A DNA stretch of 64,000 nucleotides from HGM12587 sp045128635 (GTDB lineage Bacteria; Bacillota; Clostridia; Lachnospirales; Lachnospiraceae), in NCBI GenBank assembly GCA_045128635.1, contig JBGVRS010000102.1, positions 1 through 64,000 on the forward strand. The letters run 5' to 3'. A program made the translations under genes and the position numbers. The notes under the pieces were generated by a model, which made no database searches, was not told where the DNA came from, and saw only the letters and a list, made by a program, of their open reading frames with translations. Shown here piece after piece: positions 8,547-17,171 of the stretch (its first letter is position 1; the number at the start of each line of letters is the position of its first letter).

Positions 8547-9335
8547 TTATCCCTGTGTAAATCTTGATAAGAACTGCTTTGTACGTTCCTCCTTCGGATT
8601 TCCAAATACTTCCTTTGGATCTCCCTGTTCCACAATTACACCATCATCCATAAAAATCACCTTATTTGCCACATCACGGGCAAATGCCATTTCGTGTGTT
8701 ACAATGATCATAGTTGTGTGCTGGTCTGCAAGCTCTTTGATTACTCGCAGAACTTCTCCCGTAAGTTCCGGATCCAGCGCTGAAGTTGGTTCATCAAAGC
8801 ATAAAATATCTGGTTTCAATGCTAAAGCTCTTGCAATGGCAACTCTCTGACACTGACCACCGGATAGCTGATGCGGATAGTTATTCATTCGCTCACCTAA
8901 CCCCATCTGTTTTAAGAGTTCTTCTGCTAATATTTTGATTTCTTCATGTATTTCTTTTTTTCTTGCTTTATAATCCGGCTTTTCTTTTGCAAGCAGTTCT
9001 TTTGCAAGCATTACGTTTTCCAGTGCTGTATACTGCGGAAAAAGATTAAAATTCTGAAATACCAATCCAAATCGAAGTCTTTTTTTGCGAATTTCGGATT
9101 CTTTTAATGTTTTTGGATCCTTCATGTCCAAAAGTACTTCGTCAGCCACTTTGATCACACCTTCGTCCGGCGTTTCAAGAAAATTCAGACAACGAAGAAG
9201 TGTGGTCTTTCCGCTTCCGGAAGACCCGATAATAGATACAACTTCCCCTTCTTCCAGAGAAAAGCTGACATCTTTTAATACAGCTGTGCTGCCAAATGAT
9301 TTATTAATATGTTCTACCTTTAATAACGCAGACAT
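8547..9335 (-). CDS. polar amino acid ABC transporter, ATP-binding protein (GlnQ/HisP type)
   Basis: This 262-residue ATPase powers import by the neighbouring permease and binding protein. Visible motifs are Walker A GSSGSGKTT (about residues 37-45), the Q-loop FQNFNLFPQYT, the signature LSGGQCQRVAIARAL, Walker B ILCFDEPTSALDPE, and the H-loop VTHEMAFAR. The order, length and FNLFPQ wording match the polar amino acid uptake family 3. The start at 9335 has GGAGG eight bases upstream. It is the last gene of the operon and is followed by a strong terminator. Confidence 0.93.
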   Translation of the reverse strand: MSALLKVEHINKSFGSTAVLKDVSFSLEEGEVVSIIGSSGSGKTTLLRCLNFLETPDEGVIKVADEVLLDMKDPKTLKESEIRKKRLRFGLVFQNFNLFPQYTALENVMLAKELLAKEKPDYKARKKEIHEEIKILAEELLKQMGLGERMNNYPHQLSGGQCQRVAIARALALKPDILCFDEPTSALDPELTGEVLRVIKELADQHTTMIIVTHEMAFARDVANKVIFMDDGVIVEQGDPKEVFGNPKEERTKQFLSRFTQG

Positions 9336-9347
9336 TCACCTTTCCTC

Positions 9348-10034
9348 CTATCTAAAATAATCCAGTTTCTGTTCCAGTTTTCCTAAGAGAACTGTTAAGA
9401 TTCCACTAAATACCAGATAATAAACTGCTGTAAAGAACAATGGCCAGATGGCACCTGCAATTCCCTGGGAACCTTTCATAAATGCCTGACCTGCCCAGAT
9501 AACTTCCTGCAGTGCAATGATACGTGACAGAGATGTATCTTTTACCAATGTAATGATTTCATTGGATACCGGCGGTACAATTCTCTTTATCATCTGAAGG
9601 AGTTTTACTTTAAAGAAAATCTGTGACTTTGTCATACCAAGTACCAGACCAGCCTCTTCCTGACCAACCGGTACGCTCTGAATTCCGCCACGATAAATTT
9701 CTGCAAAATAGCAGGCATAATTGAAAATAAATGCAACAGACGCCGCCAAAAATCTTCCTTTTTCTCCGCTTCCCCAAATCTGTGCATCCAACACCAATCC
9801 TGGAAAATAATAAATAATCAAAAGCTGAATCATCAGCGGTGTCCCTCTGATAATCCAAATGACTAATTTTGTAAATAAACTTAATGGTTTAAATTTTGAC
9901 ATTGCGCCAAAGGCAATTACAAGACCTAACGGAAGTGCACCAATCAAGGTCACAGCAAAGAGTTTCAGTGTCTGTATAAATCCTGCATTCAATGCCGGCA
10001 AAACGATGGGCATCTGTTCAAGTATCAGTTCCAT
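9348..10034 (-). CDS. polar amino acid ABC transporter, permease
   Basis: A 228-residue inner-membrane protein with about five helices and the HisM/GlnP-family signature. The N-terminal TLKLFAVTLIGALPLGLVIA is followed by RGTPLMIQLLIIYY and the EAA loop QEEAGLVLGMTKSQIFFKV, which contacts the ATPase. The final segment TAVYYLVFSG and the tail LEQKLDYFR are typical of the family. The transporter has one permease gene, so a homodimer is likely. Between the binding protein and this gene lies a GC-rich hairpin that should lower permease expression relative to the binding protein. Confidence 0.93.
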   Translation of the reverse strand: MELILEQMPIVLPALNAGFIQTLKLFAVTLIGALPLGLVIAFGAMSKFKPLSLFTKLVIWIIRGTPLMIQLLIIYYFPGLVLDAQIWGSGEKGRFLAASVAFIFNYACYFAEIYRGGIQSVPVGQEEAGLVLGMTKSQIFFKVKLLQMIKRIVPPVSNEIITLVKDTSLSRIIALQEVIWAGQAFMKGSQGIAGAIWPLFFTAVYYLVFSGILTVLLGKLEQKLDYFR

Positions 10035-10074
10035 TCCTTTTCATCCTACTTTCTTATATTCCTTACGATAAAAG

Positions 10075-10097
10075 AGAGGGCGGATCATCCGCCCTCT
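10075..10097 (-). terminator. intra-operon attenuating hairpin after the binding-protein gene
   Basis: A perfect 10-bp GC-rich stem (10075-10084 with 10088-10097) has a 3-base loop and is followed on the minus strand by CTTTTATC, a weak T-run. It sits between the binding protein and permease genes. Such hairpins commonly give partial termination or stabilise the upstream mRNA. Confidence 0.65.
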
Positions 10098-10110
10098 ATG
10101 TAATTCCTAT

Positions 10111-10956
10111 TTACTGTGAAACAAGTGCTGCATCAACACCATAGTTTGCTGCACATTCCTGCATAGAGCCATCTGCATAAGCTTCTACAAAGTATGCATT
10201 TAATTCTGCTACTAAATCAGAACCTTTACGGAAACCAACACCGTATTCTTCTGTTGTAAGTCCTACAGTATATGTCAAATCAGCATATCCTGTGCCTTCA
10301 CCAACCATTGCTGCTGCCATTAAAGAGTCAATCACTGCTGCATCTGATGTTCCTGCTGCTACTTCCATCAGTGCATCTGACTGAGCTTTTACTGGTGTAC
10401 AATCTAATCCAAGATCTGTCACCGCTGCTTCTCCGGCACTTCCTGCTTCTACTGCAAAGGCAAGACCTTCCAAACTTTCTGCTGTCTGATAGTCGTCTGC
10501 TTTATCAGCTGGTACGATTACGATCTGAGCATTGTTGCAATATGCGTTAGAACAATCCATTGCTGCTTTTACTTCATCTGTCAATGTCATACCGTTCCAT
10601 ACACAGTCGATTGTTTTTCCATCAAGTTCTAAAATCTTGTTATCCCAGTCAATTTCTACAAATTCAACTTCAACACCAAGTTTTTCTGCAAAACCTTTTG
10701 CCATATCAGCGTCAAATCCGATCCATTCACCGTCTTCATTTTTGTAATCCATTGGAGCAAAATCTGTAATACCTACAACCAATACTCCTTTTTCTTTTAC
10801 ATAAGCTAAATCACTTTCAGCGTCTGCTGTATCTTCTGCCTCCGCTGCTTCTTCTGTTGCTGCAGGAGCTTCTGCCGCTTCTTCCTTGCTTCCACATCCT
10901 ACAACCATAGATGCCATCATACATCCTGCTAAAAGTAATGCAATCAATTTTTTCAT
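10111..10956 (-). CDS. polar amino acid ABC transporter, substrate-binding lipoprotein
   Basis: The 281-residue protein has a lipoprotein signal with lipobox VVGC (Cys21) and an acidic Ala/Glu-rich linker (about 26-48) before the SBP_bac_3 domain. Family blocks include GVLVVGITDFAPMDYKNEDGEW-type ligand wording near 58-80 (FAPMDYKNEDG), IGFDADMAKGFAEKLG and DCVWNGMTLT. It captures an amino acid outside the membrane and delivers it to the permease. The precise amino acid cannot be read. It is first in the operon, with a near-consensus promoter at 11024-11052 and a hairpin after it, so it should be the most abundant product. Confidence 0.92.
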   Translation of the reverse strand: MKKLIALLLAGCMMASMVVGCGSKEEAAEAPAATEEAAEAEDTADAESDLAYVKEKGVLVVGITDFAPMDYKNEDGEWIGFDADMAKGFAEKLGVEVEFVEIDWDNKILELDGKTIDCVWNGMTLTDEVKAAMDCSNAYCNNAQIVIVPADKADDYQTAESLEGLAFAVEAGSAGEAAVTDLGLDCTPVKAQSDALMEVAAGTSDAAVIDSLMAAAMVGEGTGYADLTYTVGLTTEEYGVGFRKGSDLVAELNAYFVEAYADGSMQECAANYGVDAALVSQ

Positions 10957-11023
10957 AATTCTACACCTTCTATACTTTAGTTCGTTTTCACTCTACCGCA
11001 GTAAAGTGTTAACGACAGTTATA

Positions 11024-11052
11024 AAGATATCACAGCTTTCCAGAGAAGTCAA
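11024..11052 (-). promoter_or_regulatory. promoter of the amino acid ABC operon
   Basis: TTGACT (11052-11047) and TATCTT (11029-11024) lie 17 bases apart on the minus strand. A leader of about 60 bases leads to the binding protein ATG; no T-box or riboswitch fits in this length. Confidence 0.75.
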
Positions 11053-11065
11053 TACTATTTTTAGT

Positions 11066-11096
11066 AAAAAAGAGACTGTCTTCATCGACAATCTCT
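11066..11096 (-). terminator. terminator of the DUF5716/5717-type operon
   Basis: A 10-bp stem with one wobble or mismatch (11071-11080 with 11087-11096), a 6-base loop and six T on the minus strand follow the TPR gene stop at 11103. Confidence 0.88.
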
Positions 11097-11102
11097 TTCC
11101 AC

Positions 11103-11885
11103 TTATATACAGGAAATTCTGCAATAATTTTTCTCTCTTTTTTTCAGAAAATCACTTTGTGATATCTGTTCACAATCTAATTTACTCTTTTCTTCTAATT
11201 CCTGTAAAACCACTTCAGACTGTTTCGAAAATTCTTCGGAAATCTTATCTTCGACCAGTTCTTCAGTCTCTTCCTGACCATATGCAGCAAGTTTTCGCGC
11301 ATAATATGCCTTTTCTTTATACTCTGAAATCTTCTGATACTGATAAGCACTTTCAAAACATGTCGCTGCTTTTTCGAACAAAAACAATCTTGCATAACAT
11401 CCTGCCAGATTATTCCATACCTTCGCATAAAACTCCACCGTTAAGCGACTGCTTTGGCGAATCCCCAAAATTCTCTCATATTCCGCAATCGCTGCCCAGT
11501 AGTTTTCGTTCTGCATCAGTTCATCTGCTTTATATTTCATTCTCTCCTGTGCCTGCATTCCGGAAATCGTCTTAATTTTCTCCGACAACTCACCAAGTTC
11601 ACGCTCAGAATAATATTCTGATGCCTGTAAGATAGCCATCACCTGATTATAAACATGATTTCCGATGCTTCTTCCGCTTCGAAGACGTTCTGCCAGCTTC
11701 CAAAGTCCTAATTCCGACTCAATCCAGGAATATAATTTTTCATCAATAATTCGTTCATCGATCAGATAAATATTTTCATACAGATAATAAGCAAGTTCTT
11801 CGATTGAATACAAATGAATCCCTGTTGCTTCTGCATAATAAGGAGTCTTTGCAGACTCATGAACACATAATTTTACTGTTCCCAT
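11103..11885 (-). CDS. TPR-containing cytoplasmic protein of unknown function
   Basis: The 260-residue protein has no signal or membrane segment. Residues 1-90 form a conserved-looking helical domain (IHLYSIEELAYYLYENIYLI). Residues about 108-205 hold tetratricopeptide-like helix pairs, for instance ADELMQNENYWAAIAEYERI and NLAGCYARLFLFEKAATCFE. The last 50 residues are charged and possibly coiled coil. TPR regions usually bind partner proteins. The gene overlaps the Hsp70-like gene by 13 bases and is last in a five-gene operon ending in a clear terminator. I recognise it only as a companion of the DUF5716/DUF5717 proteins; its function is unknown. Confidence 0.8.
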   Translation of the reverse strand: MGTVKLCVHESAKTPYYAEATGIHLYSIEELAYYLYENIYLIDERIIDEKLYSWIESELGLWKLAERLRSGRSIGNHVYNQVMAILQASEYYSERELGELSEKIKTISGMQAQERMKYKADELMQNENYWAAIAEYERILGIRQSSRLTVEFYAKVWNNLAGCYARLFLFEKAATCFESAYQYQKISEYKEKAYYARKLAAYGQEETEELVEDKISEEFSKQSEVVLQELEEKSKLDCEQISQSDFLKKREKNYCRISCI

Positions 11886-12928
11886 TGCAGTTCTCCTTCA
11901 TAAACCATATCTGACGGAGGAAATAACTCTCCAAATCCCAAATCTTTGATGATTACTTTTGCACAAGACACACTCGTAAACTCCAACTCAATTCGAAGTC
12001 TTGTTGTTTTTTTCGGGCGCACCGGCAGATCTCTTAGATAAATCATCGTAGTCTTTTTCTCTTTTCCGTTAATTGGAATTAATGCAAACTCCAGTTCCGG
12101 TTTATCGAGCAAAAGAACTTCCAATGCCACATTGGATTCATACCAGTTTCTTCCGCCTTCTACAATATAAATGTATTCCTGTTTTCCATTTGTTTCCGAG
12201 CACAGGGCAATATGACAGCAAAGTTTTTCGGCACCAAGATATAAATAATCCTCAACGCCTTCTTTTAGTTCCATTCCACGATATACAGCACCTTTTACAT
12301 AGAGATTCTTTCCTGCAAAGACACGTCTTCCGTTTCTTAGAATTTTCAGATTCTTTTGCATCCATTCTTCTTCAAAATCATCTCCCACAAGAAAGACCGA
12401 AGAAATCGCATGATCGCTAAATACACTTTCCAGAGATTTTTCTGAAACATTACGAACCTCTGCTACCATTGGAGTTGTTCTTGCACGTTTATGTAATATA
12501 AACTTTTCTTTCTCACCTTCGCAATTTTCAACCAAAAGAGCGTTATGTGACAAAAGCTCTGCACTCTGGTGAAAAACATAAGCACAAAAGCATTCCTGCT
12601 TGCTCATAAAATGTACTTTTTCCAGCGAAATGTTATAAATTTCTACGATTTCCGAGAGTCTTCCTCTCATTTCTTCGGAATTATCCTCCAGACAAAATAT
12701 AAGATATTCCAGTGAATCCTTATTTCCATAAGGTGATAACAATTTCCAAAGCTTTCGGAAAAATTCTTGTAATTGGACCTTATCTTCCAGATCTGCTTCT
12801 GTTGGGATTCGATAATTTTCTGTTCCCGCTACCGTAGACAAAGATTCTGCATCTTTCATATTTACAGTTTTTACACAAACCTGCGCATATTTTTTTCCTA
12901 GTTCAATTGCTGCAATCATATTGCTCAT
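11873..12928 (-). CDS. degenerate Hsp70/actin-like protein (DUF5716 type)
   Basis: The 351-residue soluble protein has the order of an Hsp70 ATPase domain without its catalytic residues. It starts with a phosphate-1-like strand pair MIAAIELGKKYAQVCV. A block at about 120-150 recalls the EPxAAAxxY segment of DnaK (SKQECFCAYVFHQSAELL). At about 185-225 a SSVFLVGDDFEEEWMQKNLK helix and YVKGAVYRG resemble the adenosine motif and its GAA helix. From about 228 the chain is beta-rich (YLYLGAEKLCCHIAL), like a substrate-binding domain. The family name DUF5716 is from memory; the Hsp70 relation is inference. The ATG at 12928 lies in TAAAGGATGAGCAATATG; the ATG three codons later (12919) is better spaced from AAAGG and may be the true start. 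Confidence 0.75.
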   Translation of the reverse strand: MSNMIAAIELGKKYAQVCVKTVNMKDAESLSTVAGTENYRIPTEADLEDKVQLQEFFRKLWKLLSPYGNKDSLEYLIFCLEDNSEEMRGRLSEIVEIYNISLEKVHFMSKQECFCAYVFHQSAELLSHNALLVENCEGEKEKFILHKRARTTPMVAEVRNVSEKSLESVFSDHAISSVFLVGDDFEEEWMQKNLKILRNGRRVFAGKNLYVKGAVYRGMELKEGVEDYLYLGAEKLCCHIALCSETNGKQEYIYIVEGGRNWYESNVALEVLLLDKPELEFALIPINGKEKKTTMIYLRDLPVRPKKTTRLRIELEFTSVSCAKVIIKDLGFGELFPPSDMVYEGELQWEQ

Positions 12929-12931
12929 CCT

Positions 12932-15604
12932 TTATTTCATAGGAAACAGCTGTTCCACTGCCATTTCCAAAAATCTATACTGCTGCATTTCAGTTGCAAA
13001 ATCCAGATTCTGCCCCTTCGCTGCCAGCTGACGCATACCATTAATCCTTCCATACCTGGTTCCTGAATCCAGTATGCACACTTCTTTTTCCTTTGTCACA
13101 GATGGCGTAGAGATTTCTGTACCGTCTTCTTTTTTCTCTGTAATAAAATAAGTGATTTTTTCTCCTTCAAACAGAGTAAATGCTTTTGAATAGACGCCTC
13201 CATAGCTAGGATACATTCGACAGGTGGTATAACGATACTTTTCTTCACCGTTTTTCTCTACAATATAATGAAGAACAATCTCCGATGTAGCCGGCGCATA
13301 ATATTCAATAAATATTTTATCTTCCAGTACAAGTGCTTCTGTAATCACCCTGCCGAAATCCTGCATAAATCCAAAATAGCATTTTTTTGCAAAGAATTCC
13401 TTTAAATAGTTGGCCGATGCATTTTTCTGCTTAATTGACAGCACCTGTTTTTGGGATAAATGCTTCAAGTAAGCCAAAATGCATACTTCTGCATAGTTTG
13501 CATCCTGAAAAAGTTCTTCTTCCAGCAGGAAATAGAATCGATTGTCCAGTTCTTTATTCTTTACGAATGCTTCTCTTGACATATAAGTCAGATACGCTTT
13601 TTTCAAATATTCTTTTGGCTCTCTCTGATTATAGGAAAGATAAACGTCAAAATGTCCTGCAACTTCTGTTCCGGTAAACATCATCTGCATAAGAATTCTT
13701 TCCTCCAACGCGGATGTTTCTACACCAAAAGATTTTGCCTGTCTCCACACCTCTGCCATCTGAGCACAAGTCCCCAAAAAAGAAGTTGCCAAATATCTCA
13801 GACTGACATAATTCATCTGACCGTTCTGAAAACAGCCATAACACAAGCGGTAATACAATTCTTTTTCGGCTTCCTCTGTATCTGCCAATGCAGTCAAAAT
13901 TTTCAAAATACGGTTTGCAGGTACATACACTGCGCCATATGCTTCCAGCCAGTAATATGCCTGTCGGTATTTTCCTCGCTGCGCAAGATAACCGATCATC
14001 CTGCCTCTCTGCTCTCTCGTCATATGCTTTCCATCTGTTTCGAACCAGCGCTCCGGTAAATCTTCCAGCAATTTCTTTCCGGCTGCGTATTCCAGCATCT
14101 TGACCAGCACAGTATTGCGATATAGTTCAGTAAATCCGGTTGTTTCCAGTACCTGACCATAAAATTCTATATTTTCTTCATTAATCGTAAGATTGTCAGT
14201 TTTTTTCACACACAGATGCAAAAGAAATCCCATATGATTTTTTACATACTGTTTGCAGATATCAATGTATTTTCTCTCATCCAAAAGCTTCTCAATTTTA
14301 TAAGAAACTGTATTTCGATAAAGATTTCCCACCTCATCTACCAATGTCACCACTGCTGAAGGAGAATAAATCGGCAGATATGCTTCCTGCTTTTTCAGTG
14401 GCACTCTCATAGTTTCTTTTACCTGCTCATAGGAAACCTCCACTTCTCTGATGCGCGGATCGGAACATGTAACTTTTCGAAGAAACATTAAATCTGCCAT
14501 TGCTTCCGCCATTTCCTTCGTGAAAATCTGCGGATACAGTACATGATCATAAAGATACGCATATTCCGGACTGATTCGACGTTTCAAAAGACTCTCTACT
14601 GTATAATGTTCTATTTTTTCTTTATATTTTCCGTAAATTTCCGATTCTTTATCTCCATAGCAGACAAGGTTCTTATATAAATAGACTTTCTGATTTGCAG
14701 ATAACGTATCATGGTATAAGAAATATAACAACACCTGTTCCGGCAGCAGCTTGTGCTTCTGCTCTGTAGTTGCCATCATATAATATTCATGCAAATTATT
14801 TATTTTTAGTTCAAATTCAACACCTTTTGCATAGTATTTCGCTGCAGCCTTATCAGTTCTTCCCTCTCTGATATAAAGACTGCATAAGGCTCCCAGAAGT
14901 TCTTTTGTAGCGAAAATACGATAACATTCTCTCAAAAGATACTCATAACGTCTGCCGCAGCTTTTTAATTTCATCGCATTTTTTGCAATCTGCGCCGCCA
15001 TCTCTTTATTGATGACTTTACGTCTCTGAGCCCAGATATAGCACTGCATTAAGAACTCATCCATATTCTGCGCAGCTTCCGGATGCTCTCTTAAAGTTCT
15101 GATTACTTCTATGTATAATAAATTCTGGTTACTGCCCAATTTCCACTGTTTTTCCAGAAAAGCAATCTTTTTCTCAGGATTTTTTTTAAATCCCTCATCC
15201 AGTCTTGCAAGATACCAGTAAAGAGACGGTAATGTCTGATTTTTCTGATAAAGCTTCTGCAGCTGAATCACTATATTTTTCTTCTGAATCTTATCGTCTG
15301 TCAGTTCTCCTGCCAGATATAAAAATCCGGCACGAAACTCAGCATTACGAAACTGTAACACATGATTCTTCTCATATTTCTTTAAAATGCGTTCGCCGTC
15401 TTCTTTTTTGCCCACACGAATATAAACAGCAGCCAGCATCAAATGATATAATGGATTATCCAGACACAGTTCCACTAACTTTTCAGCTCTGTGCAGATTC
15501 AAATCCAAATAACTTTTAGCATCTGTTTTTCCAAAAGAAAAATATTCAAATTCTTTTAAATAGTCTATGACCAGACCTTTGATCAAAGCATTTTCATAAC
15601 TCAT
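12932..15604 (-). CDS. large helical-repeat protein (DUF5717 type)
   Basis: An 890-residue protein with no membrane segment. Residues 1 to about 620 are rich in TPR-like helix pairs such as NPLYHLMLAAVYIRVGKKED and LLGALCSLYIREGRTDKAAA, giving a long superhelix. From about 360 to 420 a beta-like insert (AYLPIYSPSAVVTLVDEVGN) interrupts it. The C-terminal 150 residues look beta-rich (IFIEYYAPATSEIVLHYIV) and end in helices. Such proteins act as scaffolds; no enzyme motif is seen. In relatives that I recall (DUF5717), this part follows an N-terminal Ig-like domain in one chain; here that domain is the separate gene at 15610-15975. A good AGGAAGGAGAG lies over the upstream stop, so the split seems genuine. 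Confidence 0.78.
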   Translation of the reverse strand: MSYENALIKGLVIDYLKEFEYFSFGKTDAKSYLDLNLHRAEKLVELCLDNPLYHLMLAAVYIRVGKKEDGERILKKYEKNHVLQFRNAEFRAGFLYLAGELTDDKIQKKNIVIQLQKLYQKNQTLPSLYWYLARLDEGFKKNPEKKIAFLEKQWKLGSNQNLLYIEVIRTLREHPEAAQNMDEFLMQCYIWAQRRKVINKEMAAQIAKNAMKLKSCGRRYEYLLRECYRIFATKELLGALCSLYIREGRTDKAAAKYYAKGVEFELKINNLHEYYMMATTEQKHKLLPEQVLLYFLYHDTLSANQKVYLYKNLVCYGDKESEIYGKYKEKIEHYTVESLLKRRISPEYAYLYDHVLYPQIFTKEMAEAMADLMFLRKVTCSDPRIREVEVSYEQVKETMRVPLKKQEAYLPIYSPSAVVTLVDEVGNLYRNTVSYKIEKLLDERKYIDICKQYVKNHMGFLLHLCVKKTDNLTINEENIEFYGQVLETTGFTELYRNTVLVKMLEYAAGKKLLEDLPERWFETDGKHMTREQRGRMIGYLAQRGKYRQAYYWLEAYGAVYVPANRILKILTALADTEEAEKELYYRLCYGCFQNGQMNYVSLRYLATSFLGTCAQMAEVWRQAKSFGVETSALEERILMQMMFTGTEVAGHFDVYLSYNQREPKEYLKKAYLTYMSREAFVKNKELDNRFYFLLEEELFQDANYAEVCILAYLKHLSQKQVLSIKQKNASANYLKEFFAKKCYFGFMQDFGRVITEALVLEDKIFIEYYAPATSEIVLHYIVEKNGEEKYRYTTCRMYPSYGGVYSKAFTLFEGEKITYFITEKKEDGTEISTPSVTKEKEVCILDSGTRYGRINGMRQLAAKGQNLDFATEMQQYRFLEMAVEQLFPMK

Positions 15605-15609
15605 GGAAG

Positions 15610-15975
15610 TTACTCTCCTTCCTGTACTGCAGTATCACGAATCAGCACTTCAAATGGCACTAAAAATTCTCCTGCATTGGTAATAAGTATCAGTTTTCCC
15701 CGTTTCTTATCACCATGTACTGCATTTTTACTGCTGTAAGTAAACTCAATCTTCACATTTTTAGCAAAAAACTGTGGATGACTGATTTTCATATTACCGT
15801 CAGAGCAAATCACATATCCTCTGATTCGAAGACCATTTTCAGAGCGAAAACGCAGATAACCGATAAACTGTTTTTCCGGTTCCATTTCCCAGGAAAGCGG
15901 TTCCTTCGGCAGTTCTATCTTTGGTAAATTTTCATCAAATTCTCCCCTTGCAAATCGCTCCATCTTTTCTTTCAT
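15610..15975 (-). CDS. small Ig-like beta-sandwich protein, N-terminal partner of the helical-repeat protein
   Basis: The 121-residue protein begins with a helical, acidic stretch (MKEKMERFARGEFDENLP). It continues as alternating hydrophobic strands, for example FIGYLRFRSENGLRIRGYVI and GKLILITNAGEFLVPFEVLI, the pattern of a bacterial Ig-like or P-pilus-like sandwich. It has no signal peptide. In related DUF5717 proteins, as I recall them, this segment starts the same polypeptide as the helical repeats. Its TAA is 5 bases before the next ATG, inside that gene's ribosome site, so the two are tightly coupled. The ATG at 15975 is preceded by AGGGTGAG. Function is unknown. Confidence 0.7.
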   Translation of the reverse strand: MKEKMERFARGEFDENLPKIELPKEPLSWEMEPEKQFIGYLRFRSENGLRIRGYVICSDGNMKISHPQFFAKNVKIEFTYSSKNAVHGDKKRGKLILITNAGEFLVPFEVLIRDTAVQEGE

Positions 15976-15988
15976 GATCTCACCCTTA

Positions 15989-17044
15989 CTATTTTACAAA
16001 TTCATCATAAATATTGAAAAAATTCGCATCCGTACTATGAATTTCTTCATTTAATGTAATTGCATTCCAACGCTTATCCTTAAACTGGGAATGTGTATTT
16101 TCCTCAATTTCAGTATAAGCCTTTAAGAATGCTTCTTTTTTTCTTTTTTCTGCCAGCACAAGCTTGTTTTCCTGCGTTGCCTCATAGTCCATGGTGCTGA
16201 TACATTTCACAATATAATAACCATCTTTTGTTTCAATAATATTGCTGATGTCACCTTCATCCATGGAAAATAAAAGTTCTTCAAAATGTGGCTCCACGGT
16301 TCCTCTTGCATAATTTTTCACAAGCTGCTTATCTTCACTATATTGTACCGCTACTGTTTCAAAATCTTCGTCCGCATTTATTTTTTTCAATGCCTCTTTT
16401 GCGCTCTTTAAAACATTCAGCGTTTCGCTTTCAGATAATGCCGTTTTTTCATTATTTTTCATTTTCCAGTTCTGGAAATAAATTGTCTGTACTGTTACTG
16501 CCCTTGCCTCATCATCACTGATTTCCATATCTGCTGACTCTGTAATCGTTTCATAGACCTTATTGGCAATGGCATACTCCCGGTAAACTTTCTCAACCAC
16601 ATCTTCTGTGATGCCTTCTGCTTCTATTAAATCACTTTCCAGTTTTGCAAAATAACTCTCTGCAGCCATTTTCACATTCTGCTTTTCTTCATCAGTAAGC
16701 TCAATATCTCGTTCTTCTGCCATCAAAGTTATAACCTTAATCTGAGCAAGCTTTGAAAGTACCACATCTTTTACATGCTCTTCCAAAGATACTCCCCCAA
16801 AATCATAGTTCCACATCTCAGAACCATAAATATCTGCATACTGATTATAAAATGTTGTCAAATAAACCATTGCTTCCGGCATTGTACAGACAGTAGAACC
16901 AATTTTAAAAATCTGATTACCGGATAGACCTGTAGTAAACACAAGTTTTGTATCTTTCTGGCAGCCAGTCAAAGTACCCATACTAAGTATCGCAGCAAGG
17001 CACAATATAGCTGCTTTTTTATTCATCATTCTAAATTTTATCAT
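15989..17044 (-). CDS. PpiC/SurA-like foldase lipoprotein
   Basis: The 351-residue protein has a lipoprotein signal with lipobox LTGC (Cys28) and so sits on the outer face of the membrane. Residues about 55-180 are helical, with the SurA_N-like segment EEHVKDVVLSKLAQIKVI. Residues about 185-300 match a parvulin-type (PpiC) domain: VQTIYFQNW, DFETVAVQYSED, HFEELLFSMDEGDIS and ETKDGYYIVKCIS. This fold catalyses or assists proline isomerisation and chaperones secreted proteins, as in PrsA. It heads the five-gene operon; its partners are cytoplasmic. AAGGATGGG precedes the ATG at 17044, although in-frame ATGs 5 and 6 codons later would give the same signal. Confidence 0.82.
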   Translation of the reverse strand: MIKFRMMNKKAAILCLAAILSMGTLTGCQKDTKLVFTTGLSGNQIFKIGSTVCTMPEAMVYLTTFYNQYADIYGSEMWNYDFGGVSLEEHVKDVVLSKLAQIKVITLMAEERDIELTDEEKQNVKMAAESYFAKLESDLIEAEGITEDVVEKVYREYAIANKVYETITESADMEISDDEARAVTVQTIYFQNWKMKNNEKTALSESETLNVLKSAKEALKKINADEDFETVAVQYSEDKQLVKNYARGTVEPHFEELLFSMDEGDISNIIETKDGYYIVKCISTMDYEATQENKLVLAEKRKKEAFLKAYTEIEENTHSQFKDKRWNAITLNEEIHSTDANFFNIYDEFVK

Positions 17045-17130
17045 AATATCCCATCCTTCTATATTATCCTACTAGATTTTGGGAAAACTTTCAACGCATT
17101 CCTCAAGATAGCGTATCTATTTTACAAATT

Positions 17131-17160
17131 AAAAAAGAGCGTATGGTCACCCACACGCTC
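17131..17160 (-). terminator. terminator of glnS
   Basis: A 10-bp stem with one G-U pair (17137-17146 with 17151-17160) and a 4-base loop is followed on the minus strand by six T. It begins 12 bases after the glnS stop. Confidence 0.9.
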
Positions 17161-17171
17161 CTGACTTTATC

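Noticed and set aside
10886..11575. 229-codon plus-strand open frame over the start of the amino acid binding protein and the TPR gene
   Set aside because: It crosses a promoter and a terminator of minus-strand genes and shows no recognisable domain.
15604..15612. Frameshift or nonsense error splitting the DUF5717-type gene
   Set aside because: A well-placed AGGAAGGAG and ATG at the joint favour two real genes, although comparison with homologues could still change this.
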